Below, in pieces: positions 20,970 through 33,200 of a stretch of DNA of 64,000 nucleotides (position 1 is its first letter; each line of letters starts with the position of its first letter). The notes beneath the pieces are model-generated. The model made no database searches. It saw only the letters and a program-made list of their open reading frames with translations, and was not told the origin of the DNA. The stretch spans positions 3,968,001 through 4,032,000 of the forward strand of contig ML058507.1 of assembly GCA_003013855.2 (NCBI GenBank), given 5' to 3'. The DNA is from Liriodendron chinense (Eukaryota; Streptophyta; Magnoliopsida; Magnoliales; Magnoliaceae). A program made the position numbers and the translations under genes.

Positions 20970-22423
20970 TCATCCTTGGGGAGATACCGAATCATTAGGC
21001 TTTGAAACCTTCACCGGATCAGATTTTTCAATAATTTTACCACTTCTAAGAGTGGTGATGGCCTTAGCATGTTCCATGTATTGGTTAGAAGAACTAGGCA
21101 CGCTTATTTCGCATTGAGGTTTCGGATTTGGTATGGGTTGGGCTGGAAGAATCCCTTCCCTTGCGTTTAAGCGAGCCTTGATTTCTTCCACTGAATTTTT
21201 AAGCTCAAGCATTATCGTATGGTTGGATTGATTTATTTGAGCTTGACCTTCCATGAATGCTTTCAAAGTATCCTCTATAGGCATTTGAGGTGGGGCCATA
21301 GGAATTTGCATTGGGGGCCCCCTTTGAAGATTATTTTGATTAGCTGTGTTTCCATTCGCCCAATTGAAGTTAGGGTTGTTTCTCCAATTAGAATTGTTCG
21401 TGTTTGAATTTGGAATACTAAAAGGTCGTTGATAATTATTCAAAGCATTCGATTGTTCAAATAAAAGTTCTCGAAACGCATAGATTGTTTGACAATCCGG
21501 CGTTTGATGCACATTGAAAGCACAAATACCACAAATAGTTTCAACAGTCCCCCTTTGTTGGGTTGTGTCCACTTTCTTTAGTTCCATCTCCTCGACTTTT
21601 CGTGTGAGTTTAACCACTCTAGAACCTAGATCATCTTGCTCATTTAAAACATAAATTTGTCCCTTTTCCTTGGCTTGGGGTTGTTTTGAACTTGTTGGCT
21701 TAGATGTATCCCATGCTTGTGTGTTTTCAGCCAACATGTCAAAATAATCCCAAGCTTCCTCCGTTTCCTTGTTCATGAACTCCCCATTGCACATCATCTC
21801 CACAAATTGGTGCATGGTTGTAATCCATCATAGAAGAAACTAATCAACCTCCACCGTTCATAGCCATGATGTGGGCATGCGTTTAATAACTCATTATACC
21901 TTTCCCAACATTGAAAAAATGTTTCTTCTTCTTTTTGGGCGAAGTTCATTATGGCCCTTCTTAGTGCATTGGTTCGATGAGTAGGGAAGAATTTTTTAAG
22001 AAACTCCCTAGTCATCTCAGCCCATGTCCCAATAGACCTTGGCCTTAAGGAATGTAGCCATGATTGGGCCTTCTCTTTCAAGGAAAAAGGGAACAATTTA
22101 AGTTTTATAGTATCCTTGGTCACATTGTCATAGTTTATTGTGGCAATAACCTCTTCGAACTCCTTAATGTGTAGATACGCGCTTTCAGAGTCGAGTCCAT
22201 GGAATCTAGGAAGAAGTTGGATCAACCCTGGTTTAAAATCAATATTTCCCACATTGTGAGGGAAAATTATGCAAGAGGGAGTACTCGTCCTAGCTGGTTG
22301 TAAATAGTCACGTAAAGTTCTAGGTTGAGGTACATCCCCCACTTCATTCTCATCCAATTCAGTAAGGTTTAGGGCTTGATTTTGATGTTGATTAGCCCCT
22401 TGATTTGGTTGATTTTCAGCCAT
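20970..22423 (-). pseudogene. Gypsy gag (Retrotrans_gag) with zinc knuckle
   Basis: The likely start is ATG at 22423 (MAENQPNQGAN), although the frame is open further upstream. Then RTLRDYLQPART, the gag core LLPRFHGLDSESAYLHIKEF, KLKLFPFSLKEKAQSWL and REFLKKFFPTHR, followed by EEETFFQCWERYNELL. A frameshift near 21805 separates this from the second half: EEAWDYFDMLAEN, a zinc knuckle CGICAFNVHQTPDC (about 21520-21480), an Asn-rich region and a helical tail (LKAFMEGQAQINQ). Gag forms the particle. The protease follows in line, with no RT beyond it. Confidence 0.85.
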
Positions 22424-23146
22424 CTCTCTAGTAATTTCAGGGAACTTTTGACGTTTTCTAGCACGAGGCTCTCTATCAATCCCTTCAACAATTACTCCGT
22501 CACGATTGAGTCGGTTATTGGAATCCTGAGCCCAATGTGGCATGCAAATCAAAAAAGAATGAAACAAAAAGGAAAAAAGAATTCTTCCTTCCTTTCTTTA
22601 CTCTTTTCTAAGACCGAAGCACAAGGTGTCTTGCAATGGCTAAGCCAGAAGCAAGGATAGAGACCGATTTCTCCTGGTCAATAGGGGTTCAGAGAACTCC
22701 CCACCCACTCTTTGAGTCTTTTGAGAAAAGTGCAAAAAAAGAAGAAAGAGGAACAAGGCTGAGAAGAGAAATCTCTGAGCACAAGGTGATCCAAGACGGC
22801 AGAGCCGACCAATAGGAATCCAGGCGGCACAAGGCCAACCTATCAGAGATCTAAAAGGAGTCTCCACCCACTCTACAAGAGATGAATATGGTAGGAATGA
22901 GTAGGAGAAGAAGAAGAGTAAGGTTAGAACGATGGAACCTGATTTGTGACTTAAGATGCCTCCTTCTTCTTCCACTTCCTAAAAATCCCTGAATTAGATC
23001 TATGTTAGAATCCTGCAAAACCAAAACAAAGTAAGTTAGTATTTAGAAGAAAACCTACCCTAGAAAACAAAACAAATCATAAATCTATCTTAACACAATC
23101 TTAACTAAAATCTATCTCAAAAAATTCTAAAAATACAGCATAGAAA
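22424..23146 (-). other. 5' leader of the TR-GAG-like element
   Basis: Sequence between the primer site and gag; an overlapping frame at 22975-22640 is low in complexity and hydrophobic and is unlikely to be a gene. No other feature is seen. Confidence 0.5.
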
Positions 23147-23164
23147 TCCCCAGCAACGGCGCCA
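23147..23164 (-). other. Primer-binding site, tRNA-Asp type
   Basis: Minus strand TGGCGCCGTTGCTGGGGA matches the 3' end of plant tRNA-Asp with one mismatch. It lies 6 bases inside the LTR end at 23171, as in Athila/Tat elements. Confidence 0.85.
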
Positions 23165-24197
23165 AAAACTTGTTCACTCCCCAAGTGTAGGGTTGCGAAG
23201 TAGTAATAATTCGGAAAGACCAAGTATCGTTCCCACAGAGATTTATGAATGGGTATTCTCAGAATTTGTCTAAAACAACTAGTAATTAAGATCCTATTAA
23301 GAACTAAAGCTGGAAAATAGTGATTTGAGTTTAAACAATGATTTATGAAAGGTAATATCAATCTAAAAAGGCATTAGAGCACCAAGGATCCACTTTTGAC
23401 AAGTTTCAATGCATCAACACAACTAGGTCTCTCATAACTCAATCGGAATTGAATTCATATCTCTATCCGATCGGAATATAGAGCGGTTTAACCAGCAATT
23501 ATCCAAAACAAGTGCTTATTCATTGATTTGATTCCCACAACAATGCTTAGGCCCTGGGCACACTCAATTGTGTAGGCCAAGCCTCTTTCCAATATAGTTG
23601 AGATTCATAACCATAGCCTTCATCAAATCCTGTCACTAGACTTGATTACAAGTAATGATTAGAACTCTAATTAAATCAAAATCAATCAACAAACAGTTAT
23701 TTCAGATTACTACAAAAGATAAGAACTTTAGTTGAGTGAGTTCCCACATGAAAATTAGGCCATTGTACACAATGCAATCAAAGGGTCTACCATGCCCGGA
23801 GTCGATGATAGATCAATGAACTACACAAGCATAAACAATGCTCAGAAGCTAAATTACTAAGCTAGGATCACTAAGAATCACATGAGCCCGGAGTCATCAA
23901 GAGATCAAAGTAAAAAACCCAACTAGTACTTGATTCAAACTCACATTAACTAAAATTCATCAATTAAATCATAAAAAGGAAACCTAAGTTGCATCAATCC
24001 ATAAAAAACAAATCAAAAGCTTCACCTCTTAGCCTTAGCTAAGAGGTTTTAGTTCATCTCTAACATCCTTGAACTAGAAGCCTTAAAAACATAAAAAACT
24101 ACTAAAACAGGAAGAAAACTAAGAAAACTTGAAGTAGAATCCATCTCCTAAGCAATCCCCACGTCCTAGCATGCTCTGGTATGAAGGGAAGAAGTCC

Positions 24198-24204
24198 TTT
24201 TATA
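24198..24204 (-). promoter_or_regulatory. LTR promoter TATA box (TATAAAA)
   Basis: Minus strand GCTATAAAAGGAC. The same motif occurs at the matching place in the other LTR copies (near 3140, 8656 and 14752). Confidence 0.6.
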
Positions 24205-24311
24205 GCTTGGAGGTGTCCATTGCGTAAGAAACTTCCAGATTGCGCAAGGATTTACGCACTTGTGCAGAGAATTTCAGAGCCCGATTTAGAAACTGCTGTT
24301 TACGCATGTCT

Positions 24312-24606
24312 GACCGGTCGCACAACCGGTCTGAGGCTGCGGACGACCGGTTGCAAAACGTCCAAATCTGTCCAGGGAGTTTTTATAAATTCCATCCTTC
24401 AATTTTTATTCAAGGACCGATCGCACGACCGGTTTCAGGTGTGGACGACCGGTCGCACGACCGGTCTCAAAACTGCAAAATCTGTCCAGAGAGTTTGTGT
24501 TTCTGGACTACTCTTGACCTGTCTGGCGACCGGTCGGGCGACCGGTCTAAGATAAGAAAAACAGTCCAAAAAAATACACTGTCGACCTGTCTAGCGACCG
24601 GTCTAC
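24312..24606. repeat. GACCGGTC palindrome cluster, upstream of the LTR TATA box
   Basis: GACCGGTC at 24312, 24447 and 24459, with many near copies between, and later GCGACCGGTC variants to about 24605. In this subfamily the pairs are separated by GCAC rather than AT or AA. Confidence 0.8.
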
Positions 24607-24863
24607 AGACAGGTTTAAGCACAAATTTTCAGATTTTCTTCATCATCTCCTCTCTTTCTTTCTTGCTTCTTTCTTCCACCTTTCGGCACTTGTTCTATTG
24701 ATCTTCAATGCATACAAAGTGACTGCTTTAACCATGAATTGGTTAAGTCTCCTTCTCATTCCTACAATCACAAATCCATGCATTAGATTAGTCTTTAAAT
24801 CATGAAACCATGCATAATGAGTGATGAATTGGGGTTAGAATATGCACAATTAAGAGCTCAACA

Positions 24864-24868
24864 ACGTG
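24864..24868 (+). repeat. Target-site duplication ACGTG, right copy
   Basis: Directly follows the LTR end at 24863 and matches 7622-7626. Confidence 0.9.
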
Positions 24869-27250
24869 CCTTATTCCTCACATATCGTTTTAATGTGTGA
24901 AGGTATCTGTACACAAAATCACTATGTTATACATATAAAAACATGTATATATGTAGTTTATGGAATGAATAAAAAATTTAATAGGTTCTATCACCTTTCG
25001 ATCGGATATATCCAACGATATTGTATTGGGCCTGCAAGCTTCGCTTCGTGTGGTAAGTGAATCGCTAGGTGTACCATGACATCGAAAAATGCAGGTGGAA
25101 ATATTCTTTCAAGTTTGTAAAGGATTACGATAATGTCCTTCTCCAGTTGTTTAATAACCTCTACATTCAAAGATTTCAAACACAAATCCTTAAAAATATC
25201 CCCAACTCAATCAGCGCAGCACTGACATCCTTGCTAAGGAATCCACGAATTGCAACCGGTAATAGACGATGCAGAAGGACGTGACAGTCATGACTTTTTA
25301 TTCTTGTTACCTTACAGTCTGTAATGTTTACGCGCCAAGAGATATTCGATGCATACCCATCGGAAAACTTCACCGATCTCAACCATTCACATAAACGCTT
25401 TTTCTCTAGTTTTGTCAATGTTTAGCAGGCTGCTGGTATAGTATATGAATTTTCATGTGCTTGCAAGTGCAACTCTTTCCTTAAACCCATTGCTTGTAGA
25501 TCTAATTGAGCCTTAAAAATATCTTTTGTTTTCTTCTCTATGTTCATCAATGTTCCAAAGACATTGTCACATATATTATTCTCAATATGCATGACATCCA
25601 AGTTGTGTCGCAATTTCATATCACTCCAATAGGGCAACTTAAAAAAATGCTCTTCTTCCTCCAGTTATACTCCAATACTGTACATTTTCTCTTCTTTAAG
25701 TGCGGTGCCTTACCAAATCTAACTTCTTCAATGTTACTTAGTTGTTGTACAACATCTTCTCTAGATTGTTCTTTCAATGGTGACCTATGATCTTGTTTGC
25801 CATCAAAGATCATCGTCTTCCTGCGCTAACTATGATCCCTCGGAAGGAAGCGACATGGCCCATATAACACATTTTTTTACCATGCTTCAATGACAATGAA
25901 CAAGTCTTAGTACTACATATAGGACAAGTCAACTTTCCCTTCGTGCTCCACCCAGACAAATTCTCATACGTAGGGAAGTCATTTATTGTCCACAAGACCG
26001 CTGCATGCAATCAAAATGTCTGTTATGCAAAAGTGTCATACGTCTGGACACCTTGACTCCACAACTCGTTTAACCCATCTACTAACGGTCGCAAATACAC
26101 ATCCATGTCATTCCCCGGTGACTTGGGTCTAGGAATAAGCAATGACATCTTGAAAAATGACTCCTTCATACACAACCAAGGAGGTAAATTGTAGGGCATA
26201 AGTATCACTGGCCACATACTGTACGAGCTACTCATATTACCAAATGAATTAAAACCATAACTTGTAAGACCTAGTCGAACATTGCGAGAATCCTTTGCAA
26301 ACCAGTCATATTGCTTGTCAAAATTTTACTAGGCTTCAGAGTTAGCAGGGTGCCTCAATGTATTATCATCATGAACGCGTTTCTCCTTATGCCATCTCAT
26401 ATCTTCAGCCGTCTTGCTCGACGTAAACAATCTTTGTAATCTGAATTTTAATGGAAAGTACCTTAACACCTTTTGTGGAATTTTCTTACGCTTGGCTTCG
26501 TCATATTTCCACCTAGACTCTCCACATTATGGACACTCTTTAACATTTTCATGTTCTTTCCAATACAATACACAATCATTTATACATGCATGTATGAGGA
26601 TGTAACCAAGGCCCATGTCTCGCATTAAGGATTGTGCCTCGTAATGAGACTTAGGCAATGTCTCACCATCCGGTAATACTTTTTTCAACAAGCCAAGTAA
26701 CATATCGAACAATTTGTTACTCCAACAATTTATTGTCTTCAAATGAAGTAACCTTGTAGGAAATTCAACTTGGAGAAGTTTCCACACCCCGGATAGAGTG
26801 GACGTTGCACATCCCTCAACAACCTACTAAACTTTTCTGATTCGACATCACCCAGAGGAGGAATATCCTGGCTACTACTTGTCGCTGCAAAATCAGTATC
26901 CGCAATTGTTCCCCTTAACACATCCCCCATAATATCTTGCATTTCGTCAACGTCTCCATCCTCGTCATTAGGCACAATTGGGTCAGCAAGGACTTTAGTG
27001 GCCTCAGCTCTTTGGTGGAAGTCTTCACCATGATGAATCCACCAAGTGTAACCCTGGTCAATCCTAACTATGAATAAATCATCTTCTACTTTATCTAAAG
27101 TCTTGTAAACCATGTTCTTGCATTTTCGGCATGGCCACCTAATTCTTTACCTGAATCGGCCCGATATCGCGCAAATTTCATGAACTCCTTAACACCTTAA
27201 GTATACTCTGGGCCAAACCGATTCTTATCTCGCATCCAACTCTTATCCAT
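24869..27250 (-). pseudogene. TNP2: CACTA TNP2 transposase, N-terminal half
   Basis: ATG at 27250 opens MDKSWM, the start of the Transpos_assoc domain, with a stop after GPEYT and a frameshift near 27150; the domain ends at WWIHHGED (about 27040). An acidic region follows, then the Transposase_21 (TNP2) core in broken frames: SNKLFDMLL, PKSHYEAQSLM (about 26650), ILMPYNLPPWLCMKE (about 26190), SGWSTKGKLTCPIC (about 25940), RHNLDVMHIENNICDNV (about 25610) and KSHDCHVLLHRLLPVAIRG (about 25290). The start of DUF4218 (FPPAFFDVMVHL, HEAKLAGPIQYRW, 25110-25000) is followed by an intron and LHTLKRYV just before the LTR insertion. The gene continues at 7621. Broken in many places. Confidence 0.88.
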
Positions 27251-27276
27251 ATCTACAATGCAAATATCAGAGTAAG

Positions 27277-30200
27277 TTTACGTTTAGGTTAGGTGAATTG
27301 AGTTTAGGTTTAGGTTTAAGAATAGGAATTCAGAATTATGGTTCGGGATCGGGTTAAGGTTTAGGTTTTTGAGTTTGGGTTTAGGTTTAGGTTAGAGTTG
27401 TGGATTTAGGATTAGGTGTAGGTTTAGGTTAGGTGAATTGAGTTTAGGATTAGGTTTAGGATTTCTGGTTCGGGATCGGTTTTAGGTTTATGTTTAGGTT
27501 TTTGAGTTTAGGTTTAGGTTTAGGTTAGAGTTGTGGATTTAGGAATAGGTGTAGGTTTAATTTAGGTGAATTGAGTTTAGGATTACGTTTAGGCCTAAGT
27601 TTAGGATTTCGGATTCAGGATCGTGTTTAGGTTTAGGTTTTTGAGTTTAGGTTTAGGTTTAGGTTAAAGTTGTTGATTTAGGAATAGGTGTAGGTTTAGG
27701 TTAGGTGAATTGAGTTTAGGATTAGGTTTAGGCGTAGGTTCAAGAATTATGGATCGGGATCGGGTTTAGGTTTAGGTTTTTGAGTTTCGGTTTAGGTTTA
27801 GGTTAGAGTTGTGGATTTAGGAATAGGTGTAGGTTTAGGTTAGGTGAATTGAGTCTAGGATTAGGTTCAGGCGTAGGTTTAGGAAATCGGGTTCGGGATC
27901 GGGTTTAGGTTTCGGTTTAGGTTAGAGTTGTAGATTTAGGATTAGGTGTAGGTTTAGGTTAGGTGAATTGAGTTTAGGATTAGGTTTAGGCCTAGGTTTA
28001 GGATTTTGGGTTCGAGATCGGGTTTAGGTTTAGGTTTTCGAGTTTCGGTTTAGGTTTAGATTAGAGATGTGGATTTAGGAATAAGTGTAGGTTTAGGTTA
28101 GGTGAATTGAGTTTAGGATTAGGTTTAGGCCTAGGTTTAAGATTTCGGGTTCGGTATCGGGTTTAGGTTTAGGTTTTCGAGTTTGGGTTTAGGTTTAGGT
28201 TAGAGTTGTGGATTTAGGAATAGGTGTAGGTTTAGGTTTAGTGAATTGAGTTTAGGATTAGGTTTAGGCGTAAGTTTAGGAATTATGGTTCGGGATCGGG
28301 TTTAGGTTTAGGTTTTTGAGTTTCGGTTTAGGTTTTGGGTTAGAGTTGTGGATTTAGGAATAGGAGTAAGTTTAGGTTAGGTGAATTGAGTTTAGGATTA
28401 GGTTTAGGCGTTTGTTTAGCAAATTGGGTTCGGGATCAAGTTTAGGTTTAGGTTAGAGTTGTGGATTTAGGAATAGGTGTAGGTTTAGGTTAGGTGATTT
28501 GAGTTTAGGATTAGGTTTATGCCTAGGTTTAGGATTTCGGGTTCGGGATCGGGTTTAGGTTTAGGTTTTTAAGTTTGGGTTTAGGTTTAGCTTAGAGTTG
28601 TGGATTTAGGAGTAGGTGTAGGTTTAGGTTAGGTGAATTGAGTTTAGGATTAGGTTTAGGCCAAGGTTTAGGATTTCGGGTTCGGGATCGGGTTTAAGTT
28701 TAGGATTTTGAGTTTAGGTTTAGGTTTAGGTTAGAGTTGTGGATTTAGGAATAGGTGTAGGTTTAGGTTAGGTGAATTTAGCTTAGGATTAGGTTTAGGC
28801 ATAGGTTTAGGAATTATGGTTAGGGATCGGGTTTAGGATTAGGTTTTTGAGTTTCGGTTTAGGTTTAGGTTAGAGTTGTGGATTTAGGAATAGGTGTAGG
28901 TTTAGGTTAGGTGAATTGAGTTTAGGATTAGGTTTAGGCGTAGGTTTAGGAAATCGGGTTCGAGATTGGGTTTAGGTTTTGGTTTTCTAGTTTAGGTTTA
29001 GGTTTAGGTTAGAGTTGTAGATTTAGGAATAGGTGTAGGTTTAGGTTAGGTGAATTGAGTTTAGGATTAGGTTTTGGACTAGGTTCAGGATTTTGGGTTC
29101 GGGATCGGGTTTAGGTTTAGGTTTTTGAGTTTGAGTTTAGGTTTAGGTTAGAGTTGTGGATTTAGGAATAGGTGTAGGTTTAGGTTAGGTGAATTGAGTT
29201 TAGGATTAGGTTTAGCCGTAGGTTTAGGAATTATGGTTCAGGATCGCGTTTAGGTTTAGGTTTTTGAGTTTCGGTTTAGGTTTAGGTTAGAGTTGTAGAT
29301 TTAGGAATAGGTGTAGGTTTAGGTTAGGTGAATTGAGTTTAGGATTAGGTTTAGGCGTAGGTTTAGGAAATCGGGTTCGGGATCGGGTTTAGGTTTAGGT
29401 TTTCGAGTTTAGGTTTAGGTTTAGGTTTAGGTTAGAGTTGTGGATTTAGGAATAGGTGTAGGTTTAGGTTAGGTGGTTTGAGTTTAGGTTTAGGTTTAGG
29501 TTTAGGCCTAGGCTTAGGATTTCGGGTTCGAGATCGGGTTTAGGTTTAGGTTTTCGAGTTTGGGTTTAGGTTTAGGTTAGAGTTGTGGATTTAGAAATAG
29601 GTGTAGGTTTAGGTTTGGTGAATTGAGTTTAGGATTAGGTTTAGGCGTTTGTTTAGAAAATTGGGTTCGGGATCAGGTTTTGGTTTAGGTTAGAGTTGTG
29701 GATTTAAGAATAGGTGTAAGTTTATGTTAGGTGATTTGAGTTTAGGTTTATTTTTAGGCCTAGGTTTAGGATTTCGGGTTCGGGATCGAGGTTAGGTTTT
29801 GGTTTTCGAGTTTGGGTTTAGGTTTAGGTTAGAGTTGTGGATTTAGGAATAGGTGTAGGTTTAGGTTAGGTGAATTGAGTTTAGGATTAGGTTTAGGCCT
29901 ACGTTTAGGATTTCGGGTTCGGGATCGGGTTTAGGTTTAGGTTTTTAAGTTTGGGTTTAGGTTTAGGTTAGAGTTGTGGATTTAGGAATAGGTGTAGGTT
30001 TAGGTTAGGTAAATTGAGTTTAGGATTAGGTTTAGGCCTAGGTTTAGGATTTCGGGTTCGGGATCGGGTTTAAGTTTAGGATTTTGAGTTTAGGTTTAGG
30101 TTTAGGTTAGAGTTGTGGATTTAGGAATAGGTGTAGGTTTAGGTTCGAGTTGTGGATTTAGGAATAGGTGTAGGTTTAGGTTAGGTGAATTTAGTTTAGG

Positions 30201-33200
30201 ATTAGGTTAAGCCATAGGTTTAGGAATTATGGTTAGGGATCAAGTTTAGGATTAGGTTTTTGAGTTTCGGTTTAGGTTTAGGTTAGAGTTGTGGATTTAG
30301 GAATAGGTGTAGGTTTAGGTTAGGTGAATTGAGTTTAGGATTTGGTTTAGGCGTAGGTTTAGGAAATCGGGTTCGAGATTGGGTTTAGGTTTTGGTTTTC
30401 GAGTTTAGGTTTAGGTTTAGGTTAGAGTTGTAGATTTAGGAATAGGTGTAGGTTTAGGTTAGGTGAATTGAGTTTAGGATTAGGTTTTGGCCTAGGTTTA
30501 GGATTTTGGGTTCGGGATCGGGTTTAGGTTTAGGTTTTCGAGTTTGGGTTTAGGTTTAGGTTAGAGCTGTGGATTTAGGAATAGGTGTAGGTTTAGGTTA
30601 GGTGAATTGAGTTTAGGATTAGGTTTAGCTGTAGGTTTAGGAATTATGGTTCAGGATCGGGTTTAGGTTTAGGTTTTTGAGTTTCGGTTTAGGTTTAGGT
30701 TAGAGTTGTGGATTTAGGAATAGGTGTAGGTATAGGTTAGGTGAATTTAGCTTAGGATTAGGTTTAGGCATAGGTTTAGGAATTATGGTTAGGGATCGGG
30801 TTTAGGATTAGGTTTTTGAGTTTCGGTTTAGGTTTAGGTTAGAGTTGTAGATTTAGGAATAGGTGTAGGTTTAGGTTAGGTGAATTGAGTTTAGGATTAG
30901 GTTTAGGCGTAGGTTTAGGAAATCGGGTTCGAGATTGGGTTTAGGTTTTGGTTTTCTAGTTTCGGTTTAGGTTTAGGTTAGAGTTGTAGATTTAGGAATA
31001 GGTGCAGGTTTAGGTTAGGTGAATTGAGTTTAGGATTAGGTTTTGGACTAGGTTTAGGATTTTTGGTTCGGGATCGGGTTTAGGTTTAGGTTTTCAAGTT
31101 TGAGTTTAGGTTTAGGTTAGAGTTGTGGATTTAGGAATAGGTGTAGGTTTAGGTTAGGTGAATTGAGTTTAGGATTAGGTTTAGCCGTAGGTTTAGGAAT
31201 TATGGTTCAGGATCGGGTTTAGGTTTAGGTTTTGAGTTTCGGTTTAGGTTTAGGTTAGAGTTGTAGATTTAGGAATAGGTGTAGGTTTAGGTTAGGTGAA
31301 TTGAGTTTAGGATTAGGTTTAGGCGTAGGTTTAGGAAATCGGGTTCGGGATCGGGTTTAGGTTTAGGTTTTCGAGTTTAGGTTTAGGTTTAGGTTAGAGT
31401 TGTGGATTTAGGAATAGGTGTAGGTTTAGGTTAGGTGGTTTGAGTTTAGGTTTAGGTTTAGGTTTAGGCCTAGGCTTAGGATTTCGGGCTCGAGATCGGG
31501 TTTAGGTTTAGGTTTTCGAGTTTGGGTTTAGGTTTAGGTTAGAGTTGTGGATTTAGGAATAGGTGTAGGTTTAGGTTTGGTGAATTGAGTTTAGGATTAC
31601 GTTTAGGCGTAATTTAGGATTATGGGTTCGGGATCGGGTTTAGGTTTAGGTTTTCGAGTTTCGAGTTTAGGTTTAGGTTAGAGTTGTGGATTTAGGAATA
31701 GGTGTAGGTTTAGGTTAGGTGAATTGAGTTTAGGATTAGGTTTAGCCGTAGGTTTAGGAATTATGGTTCAGGATCGGGTTTAGGTTTAGGTTTTTGAGTT
31801 TCGGTTTAGGTTTAGGTTAGAGTTGTAGATTTAGGAATAGGTGTAGGTTTAGGTTAGGTGAATTGAGTTTAGGATTAGGTTTAGGCGTAGGTTTAGGAAA
31901 TCGGGTTCGGGATCGGGTTTAGGTTTAGGTTTTCGAGTTTAGGTTTAGGTTTAGGTTAGAGTTGTGGATTTAGGAATAGGTGTAGGTTTAGGTTAGGTGG
32001 TTTGAGTTTAGGTTTAGGTTTAGGTTTAGGCCTAGGCTTAGGATTTCGGGTTCGAGATCGGGTTTAGGTTTAGGTTTTCGAGTTTGGGTTTAGGTTTAGG
32101 TTAGAGTTGTGGATTTAGGAATAGGTGTAGGTTTAGGTTTGGTGAATTGAGTTTAGGATTACGTTTAGGCGTAAGTTTAGGAATTATGGTTCGGGATCGG
32201 GTTTAGGTTTAGGGTTTTGAGTTTCGGTTTAGGTTTAGGTTAGAGTTGTAGATTTAGGAATAGGTGTAGGTTTAGGTTAGGTGAATTGAGTTTAGGATTA
32301 GGTTTAGGCGTTTGTTTAGAAAATTGGGTTCGGGATCAGGTTTAGGTTTAGGTTAGAGTTGTGGATTTAAGAATAGGTGTAGGTTTATGTTAGGTGATTT
32401 GAGTTTAGGTTTATTTTTAGGCCTAGGTTTAGGATTTCGTGTTCGGGATCGAGGTTAGGTTTTGGTTTTCGAGTTTGGGTTTAGGTTTAGGTTAGAGTTG
32501 TGGATTTAGGAATAGGTGTAGGTTTAGGTTAGGTGAATTGAGTTTAGGATTAGGTTTAGGCCTAGGTTTAGGATTTCGGGTTCGGGATCGGGTTTAGGTT
32601 TAGGTTTTTAAGTTTGGGTTTAGGTTTAGGTTAGAGTTGTGGATTTAGGAATAGGTGTAGGTTTAGGTTAGGTAAATTGAGTTTAGGATTAGGTTTAGGC
32701 CTAGGTTTAGGATTTCGGGTTCGGGATCAGGTTTAAGTTTAGGATTTTGAGTTTAGGTTTAGGTTTAGGCTAGAGTTGTGGATTTAGGAATAGGTGTAGG
32801 TTTAGGTTCGAGTTGTGGATTTAGGAATAGGTGTAGGTTTAGGTTAGGTGAATTTAGTTTAGGATTAGGTTAAGCCATAGGTTTAGGAATTATAGTTAGG
32901 GATCAAGTTTAGGATTAGGTTTTTGAGTTTCGGTTTAGGTTTAGGTTAGAGTTGTGGATTTAGGAATAGGTGTAGGTTTAGATTAGGTGAATTGAGTTTA
33001 GGATTTGGTTTAGGCGTAGGTTTAGGAAATCGGGTTCGAGATTGGGTTTAGGTTTTGGTTTTCGAGTTTAGGTTTAGGTTTAGGTTAGAGTTGTAGATTT
33101 AGGAATAGGTGTAGGTTTAGGTTAGGTGAATTGAGTTTAGGATTAGGTTTTGGCCTAGGTTTAGGATTTTGGGTTCGGGATCGGGTTTAGGTTTAGGTTT

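Larger units (their letters stand above)
7627..24863 (-). mobile_element. LTR element with gag and protease only (TR-GAG-like), inserted in TNP2
   Basis: Bounded by TGTT...AACA ends and the ACGTG duplication. Read on the minus strand: 5' LTR 24863-23171, tRNA-Asp-type primer site 23164-23147, gag and protease about 22423-20020, 3' non-coding part 19700-18574, polypurine tract 18573-18561, then a 3' LTR broken into 18560-18055 and 8757-7627 by a later block (8758-18054). The internal region is 4.6 kb and shows no reverse transcriptase, RNase H or integrase. This matches the described TR-GAG class, which needs polymerase from a relative. Frameshifts in gag and protease make this copy dead. Confidence 0.8.
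23171..24863 (-). repeat. Right (5') LTR of the TR-GAG-like element
   Basis: Runs from TGTTCACTCC to GAGCTCAACA, 1693 bp, and is intact. A minus-strand TATA box TATAAAA lies at 24204-24198 in GAAGTCCTTTTATAGC. A cluster of GACCGGTC motifs at 24312-24600 lies upstream of it in the direction of transcription. Confidence 0.9.
1056..27276 (-). mobile_element. CACTA (En/Spm) DNA transposon with later insertions; far end unresolved
   Basis: The element begins with the canonical CACTA terminus CACTACAAGAAA at 1056-1067, followed by subterminal repeats. Both standard genes lie on the minus strand: a Transposase_24-like gene (1883-5475) and a TNP2 gene (6286-27250). It was later hit by a truncated LTR element (2168-4485) and by a 17.2-kb LTR element (7627-24863, duplication ACGTG). 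The opposite terminus, expected as TTTCTTGTAGTG to the right, was not found. The TNP2 start is followed at 27277 by the telomere-like array, which may be part of the transposon's 5' region. Both genes carry stops and frameshifts, so the element is inactive. Confidence 0.85.

Noticed and set aside
22640..22975. 111-codon minus-strand frame in the leader of the TR-GAG-like element
   Set aside because: Hydrophobic and Leu/Ser/Phe-rich with no family match; it lies where the untranslated leader is expected.
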